Source: Akkermansia muciniphila
GTDB taxonomy: Bacteria > Verrucomicrobiota > Verrucomicrobiia > Verrucomicrobiales > V1-33
NCBI GenBank assembly: GCA_943333275.1
Contig: CALQSQ010000016.1
Span: 1-64,000, forward strand
Direction: 5' to 3'
DNA: 64,000 bases
In this document: one piece after another, positions 16,246 through 24,667 of the stretch
How the letters are laid out: each line of letters begins with the position of its first letter
Numbering within the stretch: position 1 is the stretch's first letter
Position numbers and translations under genes: made by a program
The notes under the pieces: model-generated
Seen by the model: the letters and a program-made list of their open reading frames with translations, nothing else
Told to the model about the DNA's origin: nothing
Databases searched by the model: none

Positions 16246-17115
16246 ATGAAAACACAACTACTGCGCCCGGCGGCATTTTTCCGCCGCACGGCACTCACTG
16301 TTGCTGCGGCAACCTGCCTCATCTTCGCATCCGCGCAGGCCAAGGCTCCCTCCGCCAATGACATCGATGGCGATGGCATCGCCAACATCGTTGACCCTGA
16401 TGTGGACAATGATGGAATCCCCAATGGCCGCGATCCCAATGTGGACGGTGGCGTCGCCCGTAGTGGCCCTTACAAAGGACGCTACGTTGGTGACAAACTC
16501 AACAATGATGCGGTGGCCGAAACGGACATCGATGGTGATGGACTCGCTGACGATTCCAGCAACGAAAAAGACATCGACGGTGATGCCAAGTCGGACGATT
16601 CCCTGACGGAGACGGACATCGACGGTGATGGTAAATCCGACGACTCAGTCACAGAAACGGACATCGATGGTGATGGACGGGCTGATGACAGCCTCAACGA
16701 AACCGATATCGACGGTGATGGTAAATCCGATGACTCGGACGCTGAAATGGATATCGACGGCGATGGCAAATCCAACGCCGTAGATATGGATCTCGATGGC
16801 GATGGAAAAGTCGGAGTAGCAGATGACGACGATGACGGCGACGGCAAAACCGACGACATCGACGATGATGACGATCATGATGGTGTCGCCGATACCGATG
16901 ACGACGATGACCGCGATCACGACGGAATCGACGACGACGGCCACCACCACGATGGCAGTCACGACGACGACGATGCAGAGGACGACGCAGAGGATGAAGC
17001 GGAACACGCTGACCTGGACAAGGACGGCATCCGCGACTCCAAAGACCCTGACATCGACGGTGATGGAGTTCTGAATGCCGATGACGCTTTTCCCCGTGAC
17101 GCTTCGCAGCACTAG
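16246..17115 (+). CDS. Secreted Asp/Gly-rich calcium-binding-type repeat protein (paralogue)
   Basis: The 289-residue product starts with a signal peptide (MKTQLLRPAAFFRRTALTVAAATC...), which decides ATG 16246. The open frame extends back to 16087, but that part covers the hairpin-rich leader and would put 53 odd residues before the signal peptide. The mature protein is almost entirely Asp/Gly/Ser-rich. It begins with a block shared with the 13024 product (DIDGDGIANIVDPDVDNDG), continues with six exact 15-residue DIDGDGKSDDS units, then a poly-Asp/His stretch (DDGHHHDGSHDDDD), and ends with a thrombospondin-3-like DIDGDGVLNADDAFP. It lacks the two C-terminal domains of its paralogue. Calcium (and, from the His cluster, possibly other metal) binding is inferred. 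Confidence 0.82.
   Translation: MKTQLLRPAAFFRRTALTVAAATCLIFASAQAKAPSANDIDGDGIANIVDPDVDNDGIPNGRDPNVDGGVARSGPYKGRYVGDKLNNDAVAETDIDGDGLADDSSNEKDIDGDAKSDDSLTETDIDGDGKSDDSVTETDIDGDGRADDSLNETDIDGDGKSDDSDAEMDIDGDGKSNAVDMDLDGDGKVGVADDDDDGDGKTDDIDDDDDHDGVADTDDDDDRDHDGIDDDGHHHDGSHDDDDAEDDAEDEAEHADLDKDGIRDSKDPDIDGDGVLNADDAFPRDASQH
16516..16785 (+). repeat. Six tandem 45-nt coding units (Asp/Gly-rich)
   Basis: Units begin at 16516, 16561, 16606, 16651, 16696 and 16741, all exactly 45 bases. Each encodes (T/N)E(T/K)DIDGDGxxxDD(S)x. The two units TETDIDGDGKSDDSV and NETDIDGDGKSDDSD are nearly identical in protein and DNA, suggesting recent unit duplication. Confidence 0.85.
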
Positions 17116-17135
17116 ATCTGAGTAGCCGTCAATAC

Positions 17136-17176
17136 CAGGCCGGGTGTTGCCTTTCCCCAGGGCGGTGCCCGGCCTG
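17136..17176 (+). terminator. Probable terminator of the 16246 gene
   Basis: CAGGCCGGG at 17136-17144 pairs perfectly with CCCGGCCTG at 17168-17176, giving a 9-bp GC-rich stem 21 bases after the stop at 17115. The loop can form a small inner GCC/GGC stem. T-rich sequence (CTTGGTTTGCATTT) follows. Confidence 0.6.
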
Positions 17177-17217
17177 CTTGGTTTGCATTTATTGTTTCCC
17201 ATTTTCCACCTTTTCTC

Positions 17218-18594
17218 ATGTCACATTCCTCCCAGCGTCTTCTCATGGTTGCCATCGTTAGCTTAGGCTTCGGAGCATTTCTTGATGCTAGGTTCCGGCA
17301 TGAAAAAACGGAATCACTGCCCTCCAATTCAGAGCAGAAGCCAGTTTCAATCTCGACCGCGCCAGCGACGGTTATACCCTCGTTGCAGGATGCGCTTGCC
17401 ACCGTTTCCTTTTCGGAACGCTCTCTTTCGCTGCATGATCTGGCACGCCACGTGGTTGCCGAGGATCCCCAACAGGCCTGGGCTATGAGCCGGAACATCG
17501 TCAATTTTTCAGATCGCACGGAATTTATGATCGCGATGTTTTCCGCCTGGGCCGAGCGTGATCCCCAGTCCGCGTTGGCTAAAGTGGCCACACTTCCAGC
17601 GGGCCGCCAGCTTTTCGAGTGCACCGCTGCCGCCTGCGCAGGCTGGGCCGGTGTAGATCCCACTGCAGCCTCTACCTGGGCGGTGGAGCATCTCCATGGT
17701 CCGTCGCAAGTGCAATCGCTCGCCGTCATTGCTGAACAGTGGGCTGGCAAGGATCCCGCCAGCGCGGCCGGTTGGGTTGCCACCTTGCCCGGAGGCATCA
17801 CGGGGGAGGGGGCTGTTACTAATTTAATGAATGCCTGGGCCGCCATCGATCCCACCGCCGCCGCAAGTTGGGCCGATTCTCTTCCTGATAAAACACTTCG
17901 CGAAGGTGCTCTCCTCAGCCTGGCCGCTGAGTGGACCGAGCAGGCACCCGTGGAAGCCGCCGCCTGGGCCAAGTCCCGTGCGACTTTGCCAGGCGGCCAG
18001 GCGCTGGCGGATGCCATTGTCAGTGCCTGGTCCGATCAGGATCCCGCAGCGGCTGCCAAGTGGATCACTACGTTGGATTCCAAATCCCAGGCGGACACCG
18101 CCACCACACTTCTTTCCATCTGGGGCACAGCGGACCCCGAGGCTGCGGCGACTTGGGCTGGGAAATTTCCCAGCGGTGAAATTCGCGAAGCCGCTATTCC
18201 CTCAATCGCTCAAACATGGGCAGGCATGGAACCCGAGAAGGCCGTGGCGTGGGTGCTATCTCTTCCGGCTTCCAAGGAGCAGGAGACTGCTTTCGAGAAT
18301 GCGGTGCGGACTTGGACCGTCACCGCCCCGGAGCAACTTCAGCAATGGATCAACAGTCAGGCAACCGGAATCGCGAGCGATAAATTGCGTGCCACGGCCG
18401 CCGAAGTGCTTGCCGAAATTGATCCCCGTGCTGCCCTCACTCTCGCCGGGGCCATCACCGACCCTGCCTCCCAAAAGGAGGAAATGATTACGGTGCTGCG
18501 CCGCTGGCAACAGGATGATCCCGCCTCCGCGGATGCAATCGTCAAGGAAATGAAGCTTGATCCACAAATCCTTGGAAGGCTTCGGCTTCCTTAA
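17218..18594 (+). CDS. Exported W-DP helical-repeat protein (paralogue of 8638 product)
   Basis: The 458-residue product has one N-terminal hydrophobic segment (RLLMVAIVSLGFGAFL), either a signal anchor or an uncleaved signal. From about residue 75 it consists of some ten repeats of 30-36 residues with the core (A/E)WAxxDPxxAAxWxxxLP, for example EQWAGKDPASAAGWVATLP and NAWAAIDPTAAASWADSLP. The alternation of two amphipathic segments suggests a solenoid of helical hairpins. No enzyme motif is visible. The same repeat builds the 8638-10122 product; the present copy is more regular and has no Pro-rich interruption. It lies 102 bases after the Asp/Gly-rich gene, behind a terminator-like hairpin. 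I do not know a function; protein binding is a guess from the fold type. Confidence 0.75.
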   Translation: MSHSSQRLLMVAIVSLGFGAFLDARFRHEKTESLPSNSEQKPVSISTAPATVIPSLQDALATVSFSERSLSLHDLARHVVAEDPQQAWAMSRNIVNFSDRTEFMIAMFSAWAERDPQSALAKVATLPAGRQLFECTAAACAGWAGVDPTAASTWAVEHLHGPSQVQSLAVIAEQWAGKDPASAAGWVATLPGGITGEGAVTNLMNAWAAIDPTAAASWADSLPDKTLREGALLSLAAEWTEQAPVEAAAWAKSRATLPGGQALADAIVSAWSDQDPAAAAKWITTLDSKSQADTATTLLSIWGTADPEAAATWAGKFPSGEIREAAIPSIAQTWAGMEPEKAVAWVLSLPASKEQETAFENAVRTWTVTAPEQLQQWINSQATGIASDKLRATAAEVLAEIDPRAALTLAGAITDPASQKEEMITVLRRWQQDDPASADAIVKEMKLDPQILGRLRLP

Positions 18595-18677
18595 GGGGGG
18601 GCGCAAGGATCACTTTGGCAATCCACAACTTTCAGGTGTCGCTGCCAGAATCAGTCGGTCTCTCACCATCAAAATAC

Positions 18678-18698
18678 AATTCCTATCGTTTCGTTACC
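18678..18698 (+). promoter_or_regulatory. Shared 21-nt upstream element (copy 2)
   Basis: Bases 18678-18698 match 12939-12959 at 19 of 21 positions (differences are the T/A at position 8 and the A/G at position 11). Both end in TTTCGTTACC. This copy ends 92 bases before the ATG at 18791. The rest of the 196-base gap (18595-18790) is AT-rich and shows no gene. Confidence 0.5.
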
Positions 18699-18790
18699 AC
18701 GGATTGCTATCCTTCCTTAAAACTGGGTGGTAAGCTCATCGAACAGGAAAAAATCATTGTTTCGTTCGTTATAATTTCACTCCCCACTCT

Positions 18791-21700
18791 ATGAAAAAAC
18801 CCCATATCCAATGCATCTTTGCAAGGATGCGCGAATCCTTGAAAAATCTTCGACGGCTCCTGCCTCTGGCGTTTTTGCTTGCGGGAACGGCCTCCGCAAG
18901 AGCCAGCATTGCCTACGGAAGTATCAATAATTTCGACACTGTCAATGACACCGGGCATGAATGCCATGGGTTTGAGATCGAAATTGAGGACTGCCCAAGC
19001 ACTGGCATTACCTATACATACAATTACAACCACTACGGCGTGCCAAATATCACCGAGGACAATTCCGTGGCTGGACACCCGAAGTGCGTCATCCGCTGGG
19101 CAAGCAAGAAAAATACGGAGGGGACATGGGCTTCTTACACAGCCATTCCATCCGGTCCGATTTCCCCGACGCAGGGGCATTCGTTCACCAATCCGGCGGT
19201 GAATTTTGGCGGTGAACATTTTGGGGTTGGATATTATGCAGCGGTGGGTCCTATTCATTACAACTGGCTGATCGATGATGGCTCAGGAAATTTGATCCAT
19301 GGGGGTGTGGTCCAGGTCGCGACACCTTCCTTTACCTATTATCCGCCAGCCGTCGGTGTTCCAGCGCAGGTTCAGGCGGTCATTGCGCCACCGCCACCCG
19401 AGGCTCCTGAACCAAAGGAGTTCGGGAAAGCGGTTTGGATGAAGGAGATCCGCACCGTCTCGCACAACAATCAGAAAGTGGCACTCCGGGAACTGGTCTC
19501 GGAGGATGCAGATCATCCCGAGAAAAAGGATTGGAAGAATGGCGAGGCTGATGAGGTCGAAACAGAATGGCAGCTCCTGCAAAAAGATTACGGTGCGGCG
19601 GATGGAGGTCAGAATGGCAAGAAGCCCGCTCAGGCGGAGGACCTTCCGGGTGGGGACGAGGTTGTCACGCGCCGCTACGAATTTTACAAATACACAGGTC
19701 CGCTCGACAACGAAACTGGCGAAGCGATGGCTGATAATGTGGATGCTGATGGAATTCACGGCAGTGGGATTAAAACCGTCAACGGTGTGGAAGTAGACCT
19801 TTCCACCTTGGAAGTCGTGGGCGAATACACCGGTGCTCAAATGGCTGCTGTGGACGTTGATGCGGGGGTCGGTTTGATCGATCACGTAGGCGAGGGCAAG
19901 GTGAACACCTCCTTTGCGGCGCGCAAGATAGTTGTTCAGGGATCGCTTCCTTTCTCATGCACCATGGATGGTCCGCTCCCCGCAGGAATGAGTTTCAATG
20001 AGGTGACAGGAGTGCTTTCCGGCACGCCTACGACGAGTGGTCAGTTCCAATTCAAAGTCACTGCTTCGGATGGCTTCAACGACGATGTGGTAAAAAATTA
20101 CACATTATCAATCGCGCCCGCCCTGGCGAATTTACCGCCATCGTATCTCGTTGATTCCACGGTCGCGCCCGTGGGGGCTGGCACCACAACCGGAGACGGA
20201 TCTTTTGCGCCCGGGGCTGAGGTCACAGTGAATGCGACGGCTAATGCTGGGTATCGATTCCTCAATTGGACCGACAACGGCACGGCAGTTAGTTCGGTTT
20301 CCGGTTACACGTTTATACTCGATGTGAATCATTCGCTTGTGGCGAACTTCGGACTGGATGTTCCCCAATGGAATATTTCCGGAAGTGCGCTGCCTGAGGC
20401 TGGAGGCTCTGTAACAGGCGCAGGCATTGTGGATGATGCCGCAACCGTCACACTGGTGGCTTCGCCGAATGCTGGTTTTGGTTTCACGAACTGGACTGAA
20501 GGGGGCCTGCAGGTCAGCACTTCCGCCACCTATGCCTTCAACGCCACGTCAGACCGTGCGTTGGTGGCCAACTTTGCTCCGCTGCCAACCTACACCGTCA
20601 GTGCGAGCGCCAGTCCGGTTGCAGGCGGCACGGTCAGCGGCGGCGGCAGTTTCCTGAGCGGCTCCAGCGTGACTGTAACGGCAACGCCCAGCGCCGGATA
20701 TTTCTTTGTGAAATGGAGCGCAGGTGGAACGCAATTGAGTTCGTCCCCAAGCTACACCTTCAATGTGAATTCCAACAAGGCACTCGTGGCCACCTTCCTA
20801 GTAACGGGCACTGCCAAAACCATAACCACCAGTTCCACGCCTGCAGAATGGGGCACCGCAACGGGGGGCGGCACTTATGGAGCAGGCGACAGTGTCACTG
20901 TCGTGGCCGTCGCGAATCCCCATTACAAATTTCTGCGTTGGCTGGAGGGCAACTCCAACGTGAGTGATTCCGAGGCATATACTTTTACTGTCACCAACAA
21001 TCGGACGTTGAAAGCGAAATTCGTCGAAGATTTTGTCATAAACGCCTCCGCCGTACCGGTCGTGGGTGGCACAACGGAGGTGGACAGTGCCTCATATCAA
21101 ACTGGAGATAACGCCAGAGTGAAAGCATTTCCGGAGTTTGGTTATACCTTCACGAACTGGACAGAAAATGGAACGATCGTCAGCACGAATACCACCTATT
21201 CATTCAATGTGACAGGGCCACGCACTCTGGTTGCTCATTTCAAAATGGACAACGGCGTGACGATCACCACCGCAGCAACGCCGGCAGACGGGGGGGCGGT
21301 GACCGGCGATGGAGGGTATGAAATCGATGGTCAAGTGACAGTATCGGCCACGGCAAACCCCGGTTTTGTCTTTGCGGGGTGGTATGATGTCGGTGAGGTG
21401 GAGCCGGCCAGTTGGGATCCCGTCTTTACTTTCTGGGCGGCCCAGGATCGCGACCTAGAGGCGCATTTTGTGCAGGCAGTGACGATTACCGCGAGCAGTA
21501 TTCCCGCATTCGGCGGAGTGGTCTTGGGAGATGGGGAATATCCGGCCGGGTCCATCGCCTCAGTCGAGGCTTTTGCCGAGGCTGATTTCGTCTTTAGAAA
21601 TTGGACGGAGGACGGGGCCATTGTGAGTACGGAGCCAGCCTACTCCTTTACGGTGGAAGCCGCACGAACGCTCGTGGCCAATTTTTCACCCTCTTACACA

Positions 21701-24445
21701 ATTACAGGCTCGGCCCAACCGGTCGGGGGAGGTGAGGTGCTAGGTGCTGGTCAGGTTACCCCCGGACAGAACATCACTCTCGTGGCTTCCGCCACTGTTG
21801 GATACAGTTTTGTTAACTGGACGGACAGTAATGGCGTGGAGGTGAGTACTAATCCCAGCTTTACCTTCGCTCCAATCTCCAGTGGAGAGTTTACCGCGAA
21901 CTTTTCGACGGTGCTTGCGGGAGTACACTTTAATTTCGACAGCGGACTCCCGGAACTCGCGCTGCATGCGACCATGCCCTTTTCGCAGACCGTGGGAGGA
22001 CTTACAGCATCATTCAGCTCCCCAAATGGAGCGCCTCCCACCATCGAAACAGAGGCGAGTTCGGGTAAGATTCTTGCAAATTTTGCCGCTCATTTCATCG
22101 CTCCATCGGCCAGCCAGGGAACTGTTATTGATGTGCAATTTGATCAGTCGGTGACGGGCGTATCGTTTAACTTTTCCACGGTGGAGGATCCGGGCGTTGT
22201 CGTTGGTTCAAACCTCCTACTCACAGCGATTGATAACAGCGGTGGAACGCCTGTGGTGGTTGGCTCTGCCCTGGGTCACGGAACAGCTTTGGCTGGGGAT
22301 TCTCATCCAACTGGCCTGCTCATGTTCAATTCCGGAACGCCCTTTGATTCCATCCGCATCGAGCTGGCAAATTTCCCCAATGGTGCACCCCAGTTCATGA
22401 TGGACAATCTGATTGTCAGCCCACTGGGGAGCACGGGTGGATCCATGCTCCTTGCCAACCCGCACTGGAACATCACCCTGAGCGATTTTGGATACTCCGA
22501 TTACCTGCTCGACAACACACCGGGCTTTGAAGGTCGGGAATATCTAAGTGGCGAGTGGGCGACAGCAGTGGCCTACACGCGCAATGGGGTTGATGTGCAG
22601 CCGACCTGGCTCGATCCCAACTTCCTCTATCCGGACTGGCGCAGCAACTCAACGTTTCGCGTTGTGAGCGGCATTCATCTCGTGGGATCTAATCTCGATG
22701 GGCTGCCGATCGCAGAGTCCATCATCGCGAATGATGATCTCGAAATCACACTTCATTTTGAAATGTTGGATACAGTGACGGGAACCCCCATGGGGACTTC
22801 GGCGGCGGGCACCGGTGGTGCGGGAGGCTCCGTCGACAGCAATCGATACGTCCTCAATGAAAGTTACCGCGTGCGAAACGTTAGCGGTGTGGCCATTACA
22901 AATATCCAGATCTTCCAGATGATCCATGGGCTCATTTCCCAGCGTGGAGTCTACGACAATCGTGCCTACGTGGGCAAGCTCAGCCAGTATCGTTACGATA
23001 CGACCCTGGCGGGAATTGATGCCAATGCGGTGGGCAGCGGTAGTTCAACTGCGGGGCTTGAGGACTACATTTGTTTCCATTCCAAAGTTGCACCCACTGC
23101 CTTTGAAATCGGCCACTACGGCATTGATGGAAATGGGATCGACAATCACTTCGATGGCAAACCATCCGATGGTGTGCATCTCTCCATTGAAGCCAACTGG
23201 CAGGGAGCGCCGTATGATGTCCGCCAGGGCCGGGATTATTTCGCCCCCAGTGACCGCTGGGTAGCCGGAGGACAAAGATGGTCGGTCGGAAATCTGGCCG
23301 CTGGTCAGTTCACAAGCATTGATATCCTGCTCAGTCTGCTCACCGGAACGAAGGTCACTGCCGTCGTGGATCCGGGTGGCGGTCATCACGGAGGAGGAAG
23401 TTGCAATGGCGGATCTTCCCATGTGGGAGGAGTTGATTTTGATATCGATGATGTAACCGCGGAAGGCACCTTCTTTGGTGACTACGCTGAAGCCGACGAA
23501 GACGAAATGTTTGAGCGTGAAAACTCCGGCGAATTTGCAATGCCCAATTTCAATGAACCGAACGTGGCATCCACGCAAATCTGGCATTTGGAATACAATG
23601 GTGCCCATTCCGGCCTCATCCATCTCAAATTTGCCTACAATCCGGTGCTACTGCCTGCTGGCACGGATGAGGGCCACCTCGTCATTTACCATTACAACGG
23701 AACCATTTGGGAGAAACTGACGGGAACGGTGGATACGGTTGCCCATACCCTTTCCGTTAGCACCACCAGTCTCTCGCCCTTTGTGCTTGGATTGTCCCAG
23801 CCAGTTGATCCAGTCATTACGACACATGCACTTCCTGCAATGGGCGGCACGATTGTTGGTGATGGAGTCCACGTTGCTGGATCGTTAGTGAACTTGCAGG
23901 CCATGCCTTCACTGGGATATGATTTTGTGAACTGGACGGAGGGGGGAGTTATCCTAGGCACCGAACCAGGGTTGAGTTTCACCATGGGAAGTGTTTCCCG
24001 CACCCTGGAGGCGAACTTTATCCCTGCCGGTCATCTCATTACCGTGACGTCAACGTCTGCAAATGGTGGAACTGTGACAGGCGGTGGTCATTATGTGGAT
24101 GCAACTACGGTCACGCTCAGTGCCGTGCCATCGGTGGATTGGGAGTTTGCAGGATGGTGGGATGGGGTCACTCTGGTGAGTTTATCACCAACTTACGCAT
24201 TCAATGCCGTAGGTCCGTTAACGCTGACTGCCAGTTTCCTGCCCAATCTGACTATCCAAAGTTCTGCCGAAAGTAATCAAATGACAGTTTCCTGGCCAGC
24301 CAGTGCGGATGGCTGGGTGCTCATGGAAAGCACGGATCTGATTACCTGGACTGCTTCGACGGATGCCGTGACAAACAGCCTGGATCGCAAGTCCGTTAAG
24401 CCCGCTTCGAAGGAAAGATGTTTCTTCATACTTCAGCACCCCTAG
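18791..24445 (+). CDS. Giant secreted protein with InlB-like (Flg_new_2-type) repeats
   Basis: The 1884-residue product has an N-terminal signal (LRRLLPLAFLLAGTASARA); ATG 18827 is an alternative start giving a more compact signal peptide. Residues about 40-390 are of unknown type, followed by a putative Ig domain (LPAGMSFNEVTGVLSGTP...). Ten bacterial InlB-type repeats of about 70 residues follow, each with GGTVxGxGxYxxGxxVTVxAxxxxGYxFxNWT and a final LxANF. Eight are contiguous (about residues 450-1040) and two lie near the C-terminus (about 1670-1815). Between them sit an Ig-like/jelly-roll region and a region with a His/Gly stretch (GGGHHGGGSCNGGSSHVGG). The tail (SWPASADGWVLMESTDLITW) resembles the last part of the C-terminal module on neighbouring secreted proteins. 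An adhesin or surface-layer role is possible but unproven. Confidence 0.85.
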   Translation: MKKPHIQCIFARMRESLKNLRRLLPLAFLLAGTASARASIAYGSINNFDTVNDTGHECHGFEIEIEDCPSTGITYTYNYNHYGVPNITEDNSVAGHPKCVIRWASKKNTEGTWASYTAIPSGPISPTQGHSFTNPAVNFGGEHFGVGYYAAVGPIHYNWLIDDGSGNLIHGGVVQVATPSFTYYPPAVGVPAQVQAVIAPPPPEAPEPKEFGKAVWMKEIRTVSHNNQKVALRELVSEDADHPEKKDWKNGEADEVETEWQLLQKDYGAADGGQNGKKPAQAEDLPGGDEVVTRRYEFYKYTGPLDNETGEAMADNVDADGIHGSGIKTVNGVEVDLSTLEVVGEYTGAQMAAVDVDAGVGLIDHVGEGKVNTSFAARKIVVQGSLPFSCTMDGPLPAGMSFNEVTGVLSGTPTTSGQFQFKVTASDGFNDDVVKNYTLSIAPALANLPPSYLVDSTVAPVGAGTTTGDGSFAPGAEVTVNATANAGYRFLNWTDNGTAVSSVSGYTFILDVNHSLVANFGLDVPQWNISGSALPEAGGSVTGAGIVDDAATVTLVASPNAGFGFTNWTEGGLQVSTSATYAFNATSDRALVANFAPLPTYTVSASASPVAGGTVSGGGSFLSGSSVTVTATPSAGYFFVKWSAGGTQLSSSPSYTFNVNSNKALVATFLVTGTAKTITTSSTPAEWGTATGGGTYGAGDSVTVVAVANPHYKFLRWLEGNSNVSDSEAYTFTVTNNRTLKAKFVEDFVINASAVPVVGGTTEVDSASYQTGDNARVKAFPEFGYTFTNWTENGTIVSTNTTYSFNVTGPRTLVAHFKMDNGVTITTAATPADGGAVTGDGGYEIDGQVTVSATANPGFVFAGWYDVGEVEPASWDPVFTFWAAQDRDLEAHFVQAVTITASSIPAFGGVVLGDGEYPAGSIASVEAFAEADFVFRNWTEDGAIVSTEPAYSFTVEAARTLVANFSPSYTITGSAQPVGGGEVLGAGQVTPGQNITLVASATVGYSFVNWTDSNGVEVSTNPSFTFAPISSGEFTANFSTVLAGVHFNFDSGLPELALHATMPFSQTVGGLTASFSSPNGAPPTIETEASSGKILANFAAHFIAPSASQGTVIDVQFDQSVTGVSFNFSTVEDPGVVVGSNLLLTAIDNSGGTPVVVGSALGHGTALAGDSHPTGLLMFNSGTPFDSIRIELANFPNGAPQFMMDNLIVSPLGSTGGSMLLANPHWNITLSDFGYSDYLLDNTPGFEGREYLSGEWATAVAYTRNGVDVQPTWLDPNFLYPDWRSNSTFRVVSGIHLVGSNLDGLPIAESIIANDDLEITLHFEMLDTVTGTPMGTSAAGTGGAGGSVDSNRYVLNESYRVRNVSGVAITNIQIFQMIHGLISQRGVYDNRAYVGKLSQYRYDTTLAGIDANAVGSGSSTAGLEDYICFHSKVAPTAFEIGHYGIDGNGIDNHFDGKPSDGVHLSIEANWQGAPYDVRQGRDYFAPSDRWVAGGQRWSVGNLAAGQFTSIDILLSLLTGTKVTAVVDPGGGHHGGGSCNGGSSHVGGVDFDIDDVTAEGTFFGDYAEADEDEMFERENSGEFAMPNFNEPNVASTQIWHLEYNGAHSGLIHLKFAYNPVLLPAGTDEGHLVIYHYNGTIWEKLTGTVDTVAHTLSVSTTSLSPFVLGLSQPVDPVITTHALPAMGGTIVGDGVHVAGSLVNLQAMPSLGYDFVNWTEGGVILGTEPGLSFTMGSVSRTLEANFIPAGHLITVTSTSANGGTVTGGGHYVDATTVTLSAVPSVDWEFAGWWDGVTLVSLSPTYAFNAVGPLTLTASFLPNLTIQSSAESNQMTVSWPASADGWVLMESTDLITWTASTDAVTNSLDRKSVKPASKERCFFILQHP

Positions 24446-24512
24446 TTCAGTGCGTCCCCCGAATATGGGCTATGAGGGGGCGTGATTGACTGGAGTGTTG
24501 CCCCAAAAGCAA

Positions 24513-24552
24513 CTCATGGCTGCGTGGCACTCGATTGTCACGCAGCCATGAG
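24513..24552 (+). terminator. Long perfect hairpin after the giant secreted protein gene
   Basis: CTCATGGCTGCGTG at 24513-24526 pairs perfectly with CACGCAGCCATGAG at 24539-24552. The stem extends by a G-U and further pairs into the loop, for up to 17 bp. It is 68 bases past the stop at 24445 and is followed by GTTTCACTTTC. A Rho-independent terminator is the simplest reading, although the T-run is poor and the stem unusually long. Confidence 0.6.
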
Positions 24553-24667
24553 GTTTCACTTTCACGGATTCCTGCACTCAGCTGATCCAGGCGTGGTTTC
24601 GGTCCCGGGCGGCCTTCCGCATTGACGCGCTTGTTTTTTACGTTGGCTGCCGTGAGGATCATTTCTC

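Noticed and set aside
13279-16785. CRISPR-like appearance of regularly spaced repeats
   Set aside because: The units are in-frame 45-base coding repeats for DIDGDG segments with no unique spacers, palindromic repeats or cas genes.
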